64,000 nucleotides of DNA from Cytophagales bacterium (GTDB lineage Bacteria; Bacteroidota; Bacteroidia; Cytophagales; Spirosomataceae), in the NCBI GenBank assembly GCA_013298215.1, contig JAAFKE010000015.1, positions 1-64,000 on the forward strand, given 5' to 3'. A model generated the notes under the pieces. The model worked only from the letters and a program-made list of their open reading frames with translations, was not told the DNA's origin and made no database searches. How positions within the stretch are numbered: the stretch's first letter is position 1; every line of letters starts with the position of its first letter. Shown piece after piece: positions 50,567 through 58,545 of this stretch. The translations under genes and the position numbers were made by a program.

Positions 50567-53089
50567 ATGAAGCATTTGGTACTGTCGTTTTTGTGTATTT
50601 TTAGCTCTTTGGATACTTTTTCACAAGGGTTGCAATCGCCCGAGCAGTTTTTGGGCTACCCGCTGGGTGGTAGGTTCACCCCCCACCACCGCGCCGTGGC
50701 CTACTTGGAGCACGTAGCGGCGGCGTTTCCGAGCAAAACAAAGGTCATTGCATACGGAAGCACCCACGAAGCCCGCCCACTCATGGTGGTGGCGCTGGGT
50801 TCGGAAGAGAACATTAAAAATCTCGAACAAATCCGCACCGATAACCTCAAAGCCATCGGAATGTTGGAGGGCAAGCCCAGCACCGCCAACCGCCCCGCCA
50901 TTGTTTGGTTGAGTTATAATATTCACGGCGACGAGGCAGTGAGTACCGAGGCGTTTTTGAAAGTGATTCACGAACTGTTTGAAAAAGGAAACCCCAAGTC
51001 CGAGAAAATCCTGAAAAATACGGTCGTCATTCTCGACCCGTGCCTAAACCCCGACGGCCACGACCGCTACGTGAACTGGTACAACTCGGTGGCTGGCGCA
51101 ACGCCAAACCCCACTCCGCAGGCCCGCGAACACGCCCAGCCGTGGCCAGGTGGGCGCTTTACCCATTATTTGTTAGATCCAAACCGTGATTGGGCTTGGC
51201 AAACCCAGGAGATCACCCAGCAACGAATGGCACTTTATACGCAGTGGTATCCGCACGTTCACGGCGATTTTCACGAAATGGGAGCCGACAGCCCTTATTA
51301 TTTTGCCCCCGCCGCCAAACCATACCACGAAGACATCTCGAAGTGGCAGCGCGACTTGCAAGATATTATTGGCGACTACAACAAGAAATATTTTGACCAG
51401 CGCAACTGGCTCTATTATACCCGCGAGCGTTTCGATTTGTTTTACCCCAGCTACGGCGACACCTATCCCATGTATAGCGGCGCCATTGGAATGACCTACG
51501 AAAGGGGCGGTGGCGGCTACGCTGGTTTGGCGGTAGAACGCGCCACAGAAGGCGACACGCTTACGCTCAAATTCAGGATCGACAACCAAGCAGGGGCCAG
51601 CATTGCCACCCTCGAGGCCATTGCCGACCGCCCCGCCAAGGTGGTTGAAGAGTTTGTGAAATACTTTGAAAAAGCCCAGAGCAACCCAGTTGGGTTTAAA
51701 TCGTATGTTATAAAAACTGCGGGCGACGAAGGAAAGGTCAAGGCTTTGGCCGACCTACTGACAAAAAATAAAATTCGATTTGGTTACGCGGGCAAAGCCT
51801 CCAATGCGCAGGGATTCAGTTACTTAACCCAAAAAGATGAGTCGTTTAAGGTAGATGCCGAAGACCTGGTGGTGTCTTCGTACCAGCCTAACTCTACGAT
51901 GCTGAAAATATTTTTTGAGGTTAAGCCCCTGCTCGAAGACTCGGTAACTTATGACATTACGTCGTGGTGCATTCCGCTGGCTTACGGCGTAAAATGCTAC
52001 GGTTTGAAAGACAGGATGAATCCCGTGGCCAAACCCATTTCGGCTTCGGCGGCGGTTACAGTGGGCAAACCCTACGCCTACATAGCCACGTGGCAGTCGG
52101 CAGAGGACGCTAAGTTTTTGGCTGCCGTCTTAAAAAAGAAAATAAAGGCGCGCGCCGCCGAGAAGCCTTTTCAGATTGGTACTCAGAAATACGGTGCGGG
52201 CACAATTATACTGACCCGGGCTGGAAACGAAAACTTGGGCGATGATTTCGATAAAGTTATTGCAGAAAATGCCGCAAGGTTGGGCGTCAAAATTCAGTCG
52301 GTGGCATCGGGCGCGGTAACTGATGGCTCAGATTTTGGGTCAGACTTTGTACTTATTCTGAAAACGCCGCGCGTGGCTTTACTGGCGGGCGAGGGCACGT
52401 CGAACCTGAGCGTGGGCGAGGTTTGGCACTATTTTGAGCAAGAACTCAACTACCCGATCACACTGATCGACCCCGCTGGTCGGTCGGGTGGGGTGATCCC
52501 ATTCAGCAAAATTGATGTGCTGGTGGTGCCGCAATCGGCTGGAACGGTGCTAAAAGAAAGCCAAATGCCCGAGCTAAAAGCTTGGCTGCGCCAGGGAGGA
52601 AAACTGATTTTGCTCGAAAGCGCAACGGCTATTTTGGCCGACAAAGAAGGATTTGGCCTAAAAACCAAGAAAGATGACAAGAAAAGTGACAAGAAAGCCG
52701 ACGCGGATTCGGTTAAAATATACGCCAACCGCGAGCGCGACGCCGTGTCGGAAGAGACACCTGGCAGTATCTACAAGTTCAAAATAGACAACACCCACCC
52801 ACTTGGCTTTGGGTATCCCGATTATTACCACGCCCTCGTAAACAACGCCTACAGCTACGAATTGCTAAAAGAAGGTTGGAATGTGGGTTACACCAAAAAA
52901 GAGAAAGAAAGCTACGTGGCGGGTTTTGTGGGCAAAGCCGCCAAAGAAAAACTCAACAACACCCTCATGTTTGGGGTTGAGGACTTCGGGCGCGGCAAGG
53001 TTATTTATTTGGCAAACAACCCCATGTTCCGGGGTTTTTGGTACAACGGCAAGCTACTTTTTAGCAACGCCATATTTATGGTAAACTAA
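50567..53089 (+). CDS. Secreted M14-family zinc carboxypeptidase-like protein
   Basis: An 840-residue exported protein with signal peptide (ending TFSQ). The M14 domain (about 30-350) has the zinc motif NIHGDEA (His120, Glu123), LDPCLNPDGHDRY, DPNRDWAW and HVHGDFHEMG. The C-terminal part has a class-I-glutamine-amidotransferase-like region (LKAWLRQGGKLILLES) and a Lys/Asp-rich insertion (KTKKDDKKSDKKADAD). No T9SS domain or lipobox is visible. It probably trims peptides in the periplasm or outside. A long terminator hairpin follows. Confidence 0.88.
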   Translation: MKHLVLSFLCIFSSLDTFSQGLQSPEQFLGYPLGGRFTPHHRAVAYLEHVAAAFPSKTKVIAYGSTHEARPLMVVALGSEENIKNLEQIRTDNLKAIGMLEGKPSTANRPAIVWLSYNIHGDEAVSTEAFLKVIHELFEKGNPKSEKILKNTVVILDPCLNPDGHDRYVNWYNSVAGATPNPTPQAREHAQPWPGGRFTHYLLDPNRDWAWQTQEITQQRMALYTQWYPHVHGDFHEMGADSPYYFAPAAKPYHEDISKWQRDLQDIIGDYNKKYFDQRNWLYYTRERFDLFYPSYGDTYPMYSGAIGMTYERGGGGYAGLAVERATEGDTLTLKFRIDNQAGASIATLEAIADRPAKVVEEFVKYFEKAQSNPVGFKSYVIKTAGDEGKVKALADLLTKNKIRFGYAGKASNAQGFSYLTQKDESFKVDAEDLVVSSYQPNSTMLKIFFEVKPLLEDSVTYDITSWCIPLAYGVKCYGLKDRMNPVAKPISASAAVTVGKPYAYIATWQSAEDAKFLAAVLKKKIKARAAEKPFQIGTQKYGAGTIILTRAGNENLGDDFDKVIAENAARLGVKIQSVASGAVTDGSDFGSDFVLILKTPRVALLAGEGTSNLSVGEVWHYFEQELNYPITLIDPAGRSGGVIPFSKIDVLVVPQSAGTVLKESQMPELKAWLRQGGKLILLESATAILADKEGFGLKTKKDDKKSDKKADADSVKIYANRERDAVSEETPGSIYKFKIDNTHPLGFGYPDYYHALVNNAYSYELLKEGWNVGYTKKEKESYVAGFVGKAAKEKLNNTLMFGVEDFGRGKVIYLANNPMFRGFWYNGKLLFSNAIFMVN

Positions 53090-53109
53090 CACCGAATAGC
53101 CATTAAAGC

Positions 53110-53151
53110 GCAAAAGGGGTTTGTTTCTTTTTAGAAACAAACCCCTTTTGC
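53110..53151. terminator. Bidirectional terminator hairpin, 19-bp perfect stem
   Basis: Perfect 19-bp stem (53110-53128 with 53133-53151) and a TTTT loop. It lies between the convergent M14 peptidase and rpsJ genes. Confidence 0.75.
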
Positions 53152-53184
53152 AAACCCCGCACGGGGCTCATTAATGCGCAAGCA

Positions 53185-53490
53185 TTATACTTTGATTTCT
53201 ACATCTACACCACTTGGCAATTCAAGCTTCATGAGTGCATCCACGGTTTTTGCGCTGGTCGAGTAAATATCGATCAAACGCTTGTAAGTACACAACTGGA
53301 ACTGCTCCCGCGACTTTTTGTTCACGTGGGGTGAGCGCAAGACGGTATAAATTTGTTTTTCGGTAGGCAGCGGGATCGGGCCGCTCACTACTGCGCCAGT
53401 AGCCTTTACGGCCTTGACAATGCGCTCCGACGATTTGTCGACCAAACTGTGGTCGAACGACTTGAGCTTAATTCTAATTTTTTGATTCAT
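53185..53490 (-). CDS. rpsJ: Ribosomal protein uS10
   Basis: A 101-residue protein with [27 protein letters not shown] and [23 protein letters not shown], diagnostic for uS10, which also acts as NusE in antitermination. The ATG at 53490 gives the standard start. Unusually it is not in the S10 operon after fusA: it has its own promoter and a terminator, with recX and an M14 peptidase gene as neighbours. Confidence 0.95.
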   Translation of the reverse strand: MNQKIRIKLKSFDHSLVDKSSERIVKAVKATGAVVSGPIPLPTEKQIYTVLRSPHVNKKSREQFQLCTYKRLIDIYSTSAKTVDALMKLELPSGVDVEIKV

Positions 53491-53534
53491 TTTGTGCTGG
53501 TTCGTTAAGTAATCCTTTTTCGAAAGAACCATTT

Positions 53535-53550
53535 ACTCCGAAAACGGAGT
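53535..53550 (-). other. Small hairpin at the predicted 5' end of the rpsJ transcript
   Basis: ACTCCG (53535-53540), AAAA, CGGAGT (53545-53550). It lies at the predicted transcription start of rpsJ and could protect the 5' end or be a regulatory site. Confidence 0.35.
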
Positions 53551-53551
53551 G

Positions 53552-53582
53552 CAAAATTAGGTCGTTTTTCTGAAAATACAAA
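53552..53582 (-). promoter_or_regulatory. Bacteroidota-type promoter of rpsJ
   Basis: On the minus strand TTTG (53582-53579), 19 nt, TAATTTTG (53559-53552). Start predicted near 53545, about 55 nt before the ATG. Confidence 0.6.
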
Positions 53583-53614
53583 TCGGTAGCCGTAACTTTT
53601 ATTGCAGTGGTGGG

Positions 53615-54067
53615 CTAAGTGTCTAACATTTGCCAAATCAGGTCTGATTCGTAGCCTTTACTGAGTGCAAAGCGCACCAGTTTTTGCTTAATTACCAGCG
53701 GGTTATCGTCGTTGATCTGCTCCCGTTTTTTGTCAATTAAATCGCGTAGGGTTTGGCGGTAGGGGTCGTCATCAATTTCTTTCATGGCTTGCTGGATGTT
53801 GTACTTAGACAGCCCGCGCGCTTTGAGCTCTTGTTCTATTTTGCGCCGCCCCCAGTGCTTCACCCTAAACTTGCCACCCGCAAAAGCCTTGGCGAAGCGT
53901 TCTTCGTTGAGGTAGTTTTGCCCAATCAGTTCGGCAATTATCTCTTCGGCCTCGTCGCCGTAGTAGCCCCATTCAGACAGGCGTTGGCGTACTTCCTGCT
54001 GGGTTCGCTCTTGGTAGGCGCAAAAAGCCGCCGCTTTAATGAGTCCTTTGCTGTGTGGAGTTGGCAT
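53615..54067 (-). CDS. recX: RecX-family regulatory protein
   Basis: A 150-residue helical-repeat protein with three RecX three-helix units: AAFCAYQERTQQEVRQRLSEWG, NYLNEERFAKAFAGGKFRVKHWGRRKIEQELKARGLS and KLVRFALSKGYESDLIWQML. RecX controls RecA filaments. recA is not in the window. It lies 37 nt downstream of the glycogen synthase gene on the same strand. Confidence 0.88.
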   Translation of the reverse strand: MPTPHSKGLIKAAAFCAYQERTQQEVRQRLSEWGYYGDEAEEIIAELIGQNYLNEERFAKAFAGGKFRVKHWGRRKIEQELKARGLSKYNIQQAMKEIDDDPYRQTLRDLIDKKREQINDDNPLVIKQKLVRFALSKGYESDLIWQMLDT

Positions 54068-54103
54068 TTTTCAATTTCAATGGCCAAGAAATCGGTTGGG
54101 TTT

Positions 54104-55918
54104 TTAAGGTTTTTTTCTTTTCAACGCCAAATCATGGGCTGTATCGTAATAGGCCCGCAGGCTTGTCCAGTCAAAAACCTCGGCGATACTTTCTACTTTG
54201 TTGCGCTGATTTACGCGCTCGCGGAGGGTCATTTTTACGAATTTTAGTAGGATTGTGGCCAGTTGGTCGGCGGCTTGGGCAAAGCCCTGCGTCTTGCGGT
54301 TAATCACGTAGATGCCCCGGTTCTCGTAGTCGCGCATGATTTGCATAATAAAGTCACCAAAACCCGACAGGTCGGAGGTCACTGTCGGAATCCCGCGCAC
54401 AATACATTCCAGGGGTGTGTAGCCCCACGGTTCGTAGTAGCTCGGAAACACCCCCAAGTGGCAACCACGCACAAACTGGCTGTAGTCCAGCCCAAAGAGT
54501 GGGTTGGTAGAGGCAATAAAATCGGGGTGGTAAATCACTTTTACGCGGTCTTCGGCGTGGTTCATCAGGCCCGACTTACGGCAAAAATCCGTGATTCCAT
54601 CCTCCGCTTTTAGGTCGTGGGTCACCACCGACGGCAGATTTTTAGTTTTCCAGCTTTGTATCGTGCGGCGCAAACGCAGCCGCCAATACTCGTCCACAAA
54701 CCCGTTGAGGTCGGGCAGGGTGTTTTCCGAACTCGCCGCCGCCGCGTTGAATAGGCGCTCACCCACCTGTTTTTCGATGTTGGCGCAAGTGTCCTGTATT
54801 TCATCGAGCATCGCCCGCGACTGCAATACGTCAGCGTTAATGGAATGAAACGGCTGGCGGGTCACAAAAAACATGACCACCGTCGTGTCCATGTTTGCCT
54901 GCCGCATTTTCCAGTTCAAGCGGGCGAGGGCTTCGAGCGTCAGGTCGTAGCCTTTGTTGGTAAACTCGTAGCGTCCCGACGTAAAAAAGTAAAGCGTTTT
55001 GCTGAGGTCGAACGAATAACTCGGAAAAAAATGCCCCATCACAAACTCGTGGATGCGCTCTTTGAACTTAATGTGCAGGTTCTGAAACTCGTGGGTGGCG
55101 GCAAATCGGGTTACGTTCAGGCCGTTTGGCAGGACTAAATCGGGATATTTGCCAAAAAATACCTCGCATTCCCGCGCCGTTACGTCGCTCACGGTTGTGG
55201 ACACGTGCGCCATTCGGGCCGAGAGTCGCTCAATGGTGGCTTGCGCCTCGATGCCGTAGCGTTTGGCCTCCTCGGCCCAGTCGTAGGTATTCAGTTTTTC
55301 GTAAAAATCAGGTTTTCCCGAAGCAATGTATCGCCCCAGCATGGTGGCGTGGGTGGTAAAAACAGTGGCTATTTTTACGTTATCGCGGCGCAACTCGGGC
55401 AGCCCCGAACTGGCCATCCATTCGTGAAAGTGCGCGACGATTTCCGTTTTTTTGGCTTGGATTTCGGCGTATTCACTCAAGAAAATGCGCACCAACTCGC
55501 CAAAACAAACCACTTGGTTCACAAGGTCTTCGATGTTGAGGGTCGAAATCTGGTGGTGTTCCCAGAGCGCGTATTTTATCTGATCTATTCGGGATTTGAT
55601 GGTTTCAATGTCGAACAAAACTATTTTTGGCCGCCCCGAAACCAGCCAATAGCCGTAGTGAACACCCAGCCCCTGGGCTTGCATTTTTAGGACGATCTTC
55701 CCGATTGGGTCGTCGTTGGTAGGCACAATGGGCTCGAACTCGGCCAAGGCACGCTGCGGAAAGTACGGCCCCAGGCAGCAGTAGTTCTCGTCCCATTTCT
55801 CGACCATAGCGGGTACTTTTGTGCGAATAACCGTGTAAATGCCGCCTACTTGGTTGCATACTTCCCACGCAATCTCGAACAGGAAAGTAGGTTTTTGAGC
55901 TAAGATTTTGTTTTCCAC
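54104..55918 (-). CDS. Glycogen synthase, GT3 (animal/fungal type)
   Basis: Elongates glycogen from UDP- or ADP-glucose. A 604-residue GT-B protein. It has the N-terminal FEIAWEVCNQVGGIYTVIRTKVP with the glycine-rich donor loop, HFHEWMASSGLP, and the C-terminal FPSYYEPWGYTPLECIVRGIPTVTSDLSGFG, with the E-x7-E pair of the family. GT3 is the family of GYS1/Gsy2; it is found in Bacteroidota instead of GlgA. The start is GTG (55918). Arg cluster residues for glucose-6-phosphate control were not checked. Confidence 0.92.
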   Translation of the reverse strand: MENKILAQKPTFLFEIAWEVCNQVGGIYTVIRTKVPAMVEKWDENYCCLGPYFPQRALAEFEPIVPTNDDPIGKIVLKMQAQGLGVHYGYWLVSGRPKIVLFDIETIKSRIDQIKYALWEHHQISTLNIEDLVNQVVCFGELVRIFLSEYAEIQAKKTEIVAHFHEWMASSGLPELRRDNVKIATVFTTHATMLGRYIASGKPDFYEKLNTYDWAEEAKRYGIEAQATIERLSARMAHVSTTVSDVTARECEVFFGKYPDLVLPNGLNVTRFAATHEFQNLHIKFKERIHEFVMGHFFPSYSFDLSKTLYFFTSGRYEFTNKGYDLTLEALARLNWKMRQANMDTTVVMFFVTRQPFHSINADVLQSRAMLDEIQDTCANIEKQVGERLFNAAAASSENTLPDLNGFVDEYWRLRLRRTIQSWKTKNLPSVVTHDLKAEDGITDFCRKSGLMNHAEDRVKVIYHPDFIASTNPLFGLDYSQFVRGCHLGVFPSYYEPWGYTPLECIVRGIPTVTSDLSGFGDFIMQIMRDYENRGIYVINRKTQGFAQAADQLATILLKFVKMTLRERVNQRNKVESIAEVFDWTSLRAYYDTAHDLALKRKKP

Positions 55919-56143
55919 AGATTGACGTTCTTGGGCTATGTTGTACGATTGAAGTGTTGCAAGTTATGAATATACGCATATAGTAAGTAACGAAATGGGT
56001 ATTTTTACGCCATTTATTTTGAAATTTTTGCCACGATTTTCATAAACTGGTTCTGTTTTGGTAAATAGATCGAATTTTTAGCGTAATTGTGGATGGTTCA
56101 TTTCCCGAAAAAAACTGCAAAAAGCGGTACACTCTCACATCCA

Positions 56144-56824
56144 ATGAATATTATAAAGGCCTTTTTAACCGTGATTTTGGTCGTTTTTGCCTCGGCATGT
56201 TTTCGCGCGGGAACAAACCAAAAAGCCAGTGCCAACCAAGTAGTAGCAATCTTGGGTTCCTCAACGGCGCAGGGAATAGGGGCCAGTCGGCCCGATAGTG
56301 CGTGGGCGGGGCTGGTCAAGGCGCACTTTGTGGGCAAAAAGCGCGTCATAAATTTGGCCAAGGGCGGCTACACCACCTACCAAATGCTCGACCTGGCCGC
56401 ACCAATTGCCGACCGCCGCCCCGCCCCCGACACTGCCCGAAACATAACCAAGGCACTGACCTATAAACCAGATGTGCTCATTTTGAGCATGACCACCAAC
56501 GACGTGTCGGCGGGTTTTGGGCTTGCCGCCTACTTTGCCAATTTGGATCGGGTCATCGGCATAGCCCACAAAGCTGGGGTAAAGCGGGTGTACGTCACTA
56601 CTTCGCTACCCCGTAGTAGTGTAGATTTCTCGAAACGGCAATTACTGAGCCAGCAACGCCAGCAAACGATGGAGAAATACGGCAAAATGGCCATTGATTT
56701 GTGGGAGGGCTTTGAGGGCGACTCGCTCAAGCTGAGTCCTCAATTCGATTCGGGAGACCATATCCATCTCAACAACGCGGGGCACCGTATCTTGGCCCGT
56801 CGCATAATAACGGCGCTGCAATAA
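56144..56824 (+). CDS. SGNH/GDSL hydrolase lipoprotein
   Basis: A 226-residue lipoprotein with LVVFASACFR (lipobox). SGNH blocks: VAILGSSTAQGIGA (nucleophile Ser in GSSTAQ), NLAKGGYTT (Gly), MTTNDVS (Asn) and GDHIHLNNAG (Asp-x-x-His). All four blocks are intact, unlike the SGNH lipoprotein at 27541-28674. Likely a lipid- or carbohydrate-ester hydrolase at the cell envelope. ATG at 56144 is used for the signal sequence. A terminator follows. Confidence 0.85.
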   Translation: MNIIKAFLTVILVVFASACFRAGTNQKASANQVVAILGSSTAQGIGASRPDSAWAGLVKAHFVGKKRVINLAKGGYTTYQMLDLAAPIADRRPAPDTARNITKALTYKPDVLILSMTTNDVSAGFGLAAYFANLDRVIGIAHKAGVKRVYVTTSLPRSSVDFSKRQLLSQQRQQTMEKYGKMAIDLWEGFEGDSLKLSPQFDSGDHIHLNNAGHRILARRIITALQ

Positions 56825-56829
56825 AACAA

Positions 56830-56863
56830 AAACAGGCATGGTTCAAATGAGCCATGCCTGTTT
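56830..56863. terminator. Bidirectional terminator hairpin
   Basis: 12-bp perfect stem AAACAGGCATGG (56830-56841) with 56852-56863, 10-nt loop, between convergent genes; T-run and A-run are short. Confidence 0.6.
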
Positions 56864-56886
56864 GCACCTAAACCCTAACTAAATTC

Positions 56887-57141
56887 TCACTTTCTAATGG
56901 CATCCACTATGTACCCCACAACGGTGCGCGTAGCGGTGCTTGATGCTTTCTCAATTTTAATTTTAAGGTTTTCGGTACTAACGTCTTCAATTTTTTTTAC
57001 GAACGAGGCATTTCTCACCGCTCTCAGGTGATAGGTGTTGGCCTTTTTGTGGGCGGCAAAAATACTGTGAGTGAAACCAATGCTGTAGCCGTTGGCACTC
57101 ACTATTAAACACAATAAAACGCTGATTGTTAGAGCTTTCAT
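56887..57141 (-). CDS. Small secreted protein, unknown function (84 aa)
   Basis: A signal peptide (MKALTISVLLCLIVSANG) precedes a ~65-residue basic mature part: AAHKKANTYHLRAVRNASFVKK and NLKIKIEKASS. No family is recognised. It has an excellent own promoter with three AGTACT boxes over it, and a terminator downstream. It could be a small surface or periplasmic protein under tight control. Confidence 0.55.
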   Translation of the reverse strand: MKALTISVLLCLIVSANGYSIGFTHSIFAAHKKANTYHLRAVRNASFVKKIEDVSTENLKIKIEKASSTATRTVVGYIVDAIRK

Positions 57142-57165
57142 AAGTAGTTGTTTTAGATAACGTGA

Positions 57166-57196
57166 CAAATTTAATACAGTACTTAGTACTTTGCAA
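57166..57196 (-). promoter_or_regulatory. Bacteroidota-type promoter of the small secreted protein gene
   Basis: On the minus strand TTG (57196-57194), 20 nt, TAAATTTG (57173-57166). Start near 57160, about 20 nt before the ATG at 57141. Confidence 0.6.
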
Positions 57197-57207
57197 TACA
57201 TAGTACT
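57178..57207. promoter_or_regulatory. Three AGTACT boxes over the promoter
   Basis: AGTACT at 57178-57183, 57185-57190 and 57202-57207. The first two form AGTACT-T-AGTACT, itself palindromic. They lie between the -7 box and just past the -33 box, the place for a repressor or activator. Confidence 0.4.
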
Positions 57208-57261
57208 ATAATTTCTGTCAAATAATGTTGAGCGGTAAAAATAACTTTTAATCGGTACTTC

Positions 57262-58377
57262 CTACGCGTATTGGGCAGCTACTGCCATAATTTGGTCGGT
57301 GTCGCAGGCATTACTTTGCCATTTTTCCAAGCGTTTGTCCATGACGGCAAACCACACTGGCGGCACTAAACTCATCAAGATCATGAGCGAGTAGCCGAAA
57401 GGCATCTGCGGGCTTTCGTCGAAATGCCGCAGTACCTGGTAGGGGCGGGCCGCATTGGCGTGGTGGTCGGAGTGGCGTTGGAGTTGAAACAAAACCAGGT
57501 TGCTAAAAATGTGGTTTGCGTTCCAAGAGTGGAGCGGGTTCACTTTTTCGTAGCGGCCAGGAGCTATTTCTCGCCGCATGATGCCGTAATGTTCAATGTA
57601 ATTGACGCACTCCAACATCAAGAAACCTATAATGCTTTGGGCAAAAAAGAAAACGGTAGCCTCCCACATGAACCGCTGGGCCAAAAAACTACCCCAGGCC
57701 GTAAGCAGTCCGCAGAAAACGAGTGGCCACACGCAGGCCCAAATCATTTCGTTGTGGCGGCTCCATACGGCCAAACCCGAGCGTTCTAAGCGTTTTGTTT
57801 CGATCTGCCAGGCACTCCTAAAACTCCCAGTGACGCTCTGCCACCAAAAGGCGTAAACTGTTTGCCCCTTGCGCGACGTGGCGGGGTCTTTGGGCGTGGC
57901 CACGTGGAGGTGGTGCCCACGGTTGTGTTCGATCAAAAAATGGATGTACGAAACCGTCATCAGCGTGAGCTTGGCGTGAAACTGCGCCGTTTTGCTGCTT
58001 CGATGCCCCAGTTCGTGGGCAACGTTTATCATCGTTCCAGAAAATATTCCGATGCTCAGAATCCAGCCCAAGTACCCGAGCGGGGTCATCTCAAAAGTGA
58101 GCATTGTGAGCGGACTCATAAATACTTGCACCAACTGCACATATACCAACGAGTAAACGACCACGTCGAAGAACCGGTCGTTGAGCAGCCGCTCGAAGTC
58201 TTCTTTGGCCACGTTCTGAGAATCGCGCCCGAGTAGAAAATCAGCGATCGGAACGAGTAAAAACGAGAACAGAACGCCCGTCCACGTAAACTCTCCTTTG
58301 GTAAGAATCATGGTGGTGGTACTCAAAATGAGCATCAAGTAAATGGAAAGAAATCCGAGCTTTTTCCAGTTTTTCAT
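57262..58377 (-). CDS. AlkB-type alkane/fatty-acid hydroxylase (membrane di-iron)
   Basis: A 371-residue inner membrane protein with about six membrane segments. It has all AlkB histidine boxes: AHELGHRSS, EHNRGHHLHV, LQRHSDHHANAARPYQ, and NYIEHYG. The NYIEHYG block is specific for alkane 1-monooxygenases rather than desaturases. The enzyme adds a terminal hydroxyl to n-alkanes or similar chains, with rubredoxin as electron donor. No rubredoxin gene is near. It is divergent from the subtilase gene. The actual substrate is unknown. Confidence 0.88.
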   Translation of the reverse strand: MKNWKKLGFLSIYLMLILSTTTMILTKGEFTWTGVLFSFLLVPIADFLLGRDSQNVAKEDFERLLNDRFFDVVVYSLVYVQLVQVFMSPLTMLTFEMTPLGYLGWILSIGIFSGTMINVAHELGHRSSKTAQFHAKLTLMTVSYIHFLIEHNRGHHLHVATPKDPATSRKGQTVYAFWWQSVTGSFRSAWQIETKRLERSGLAVWSRHNEMIWACVWPLVFCGLLTAWGSFLAQRFMWEATVFFFAQSIIGFLMLECVNYIEHYGIMRREIAPGRYEKVNPLHSWNANHIFSNLVLFQLQRHSDHHANAARPYQVLRHFDESPQMPFGYSLMILMSLVPPVWFAVMDKRLEKWQSNACDTDQIMAVAAQYA

Positions 58378-58545
58378 GCAGTGTAAATAGTTGAAGTGGA
58401 ACCTTTTAGAGTGATTTGGAAGAAAACTATATTGCTATGCAAGCTACAATTTAATCATGGTATTTTGATAGATAATGTTGCAAAAACAAGGATTTAATTA
58501 TAAACTCTTATTTTTACATTTTGTTGCTCAATAAAATATTTAGAG

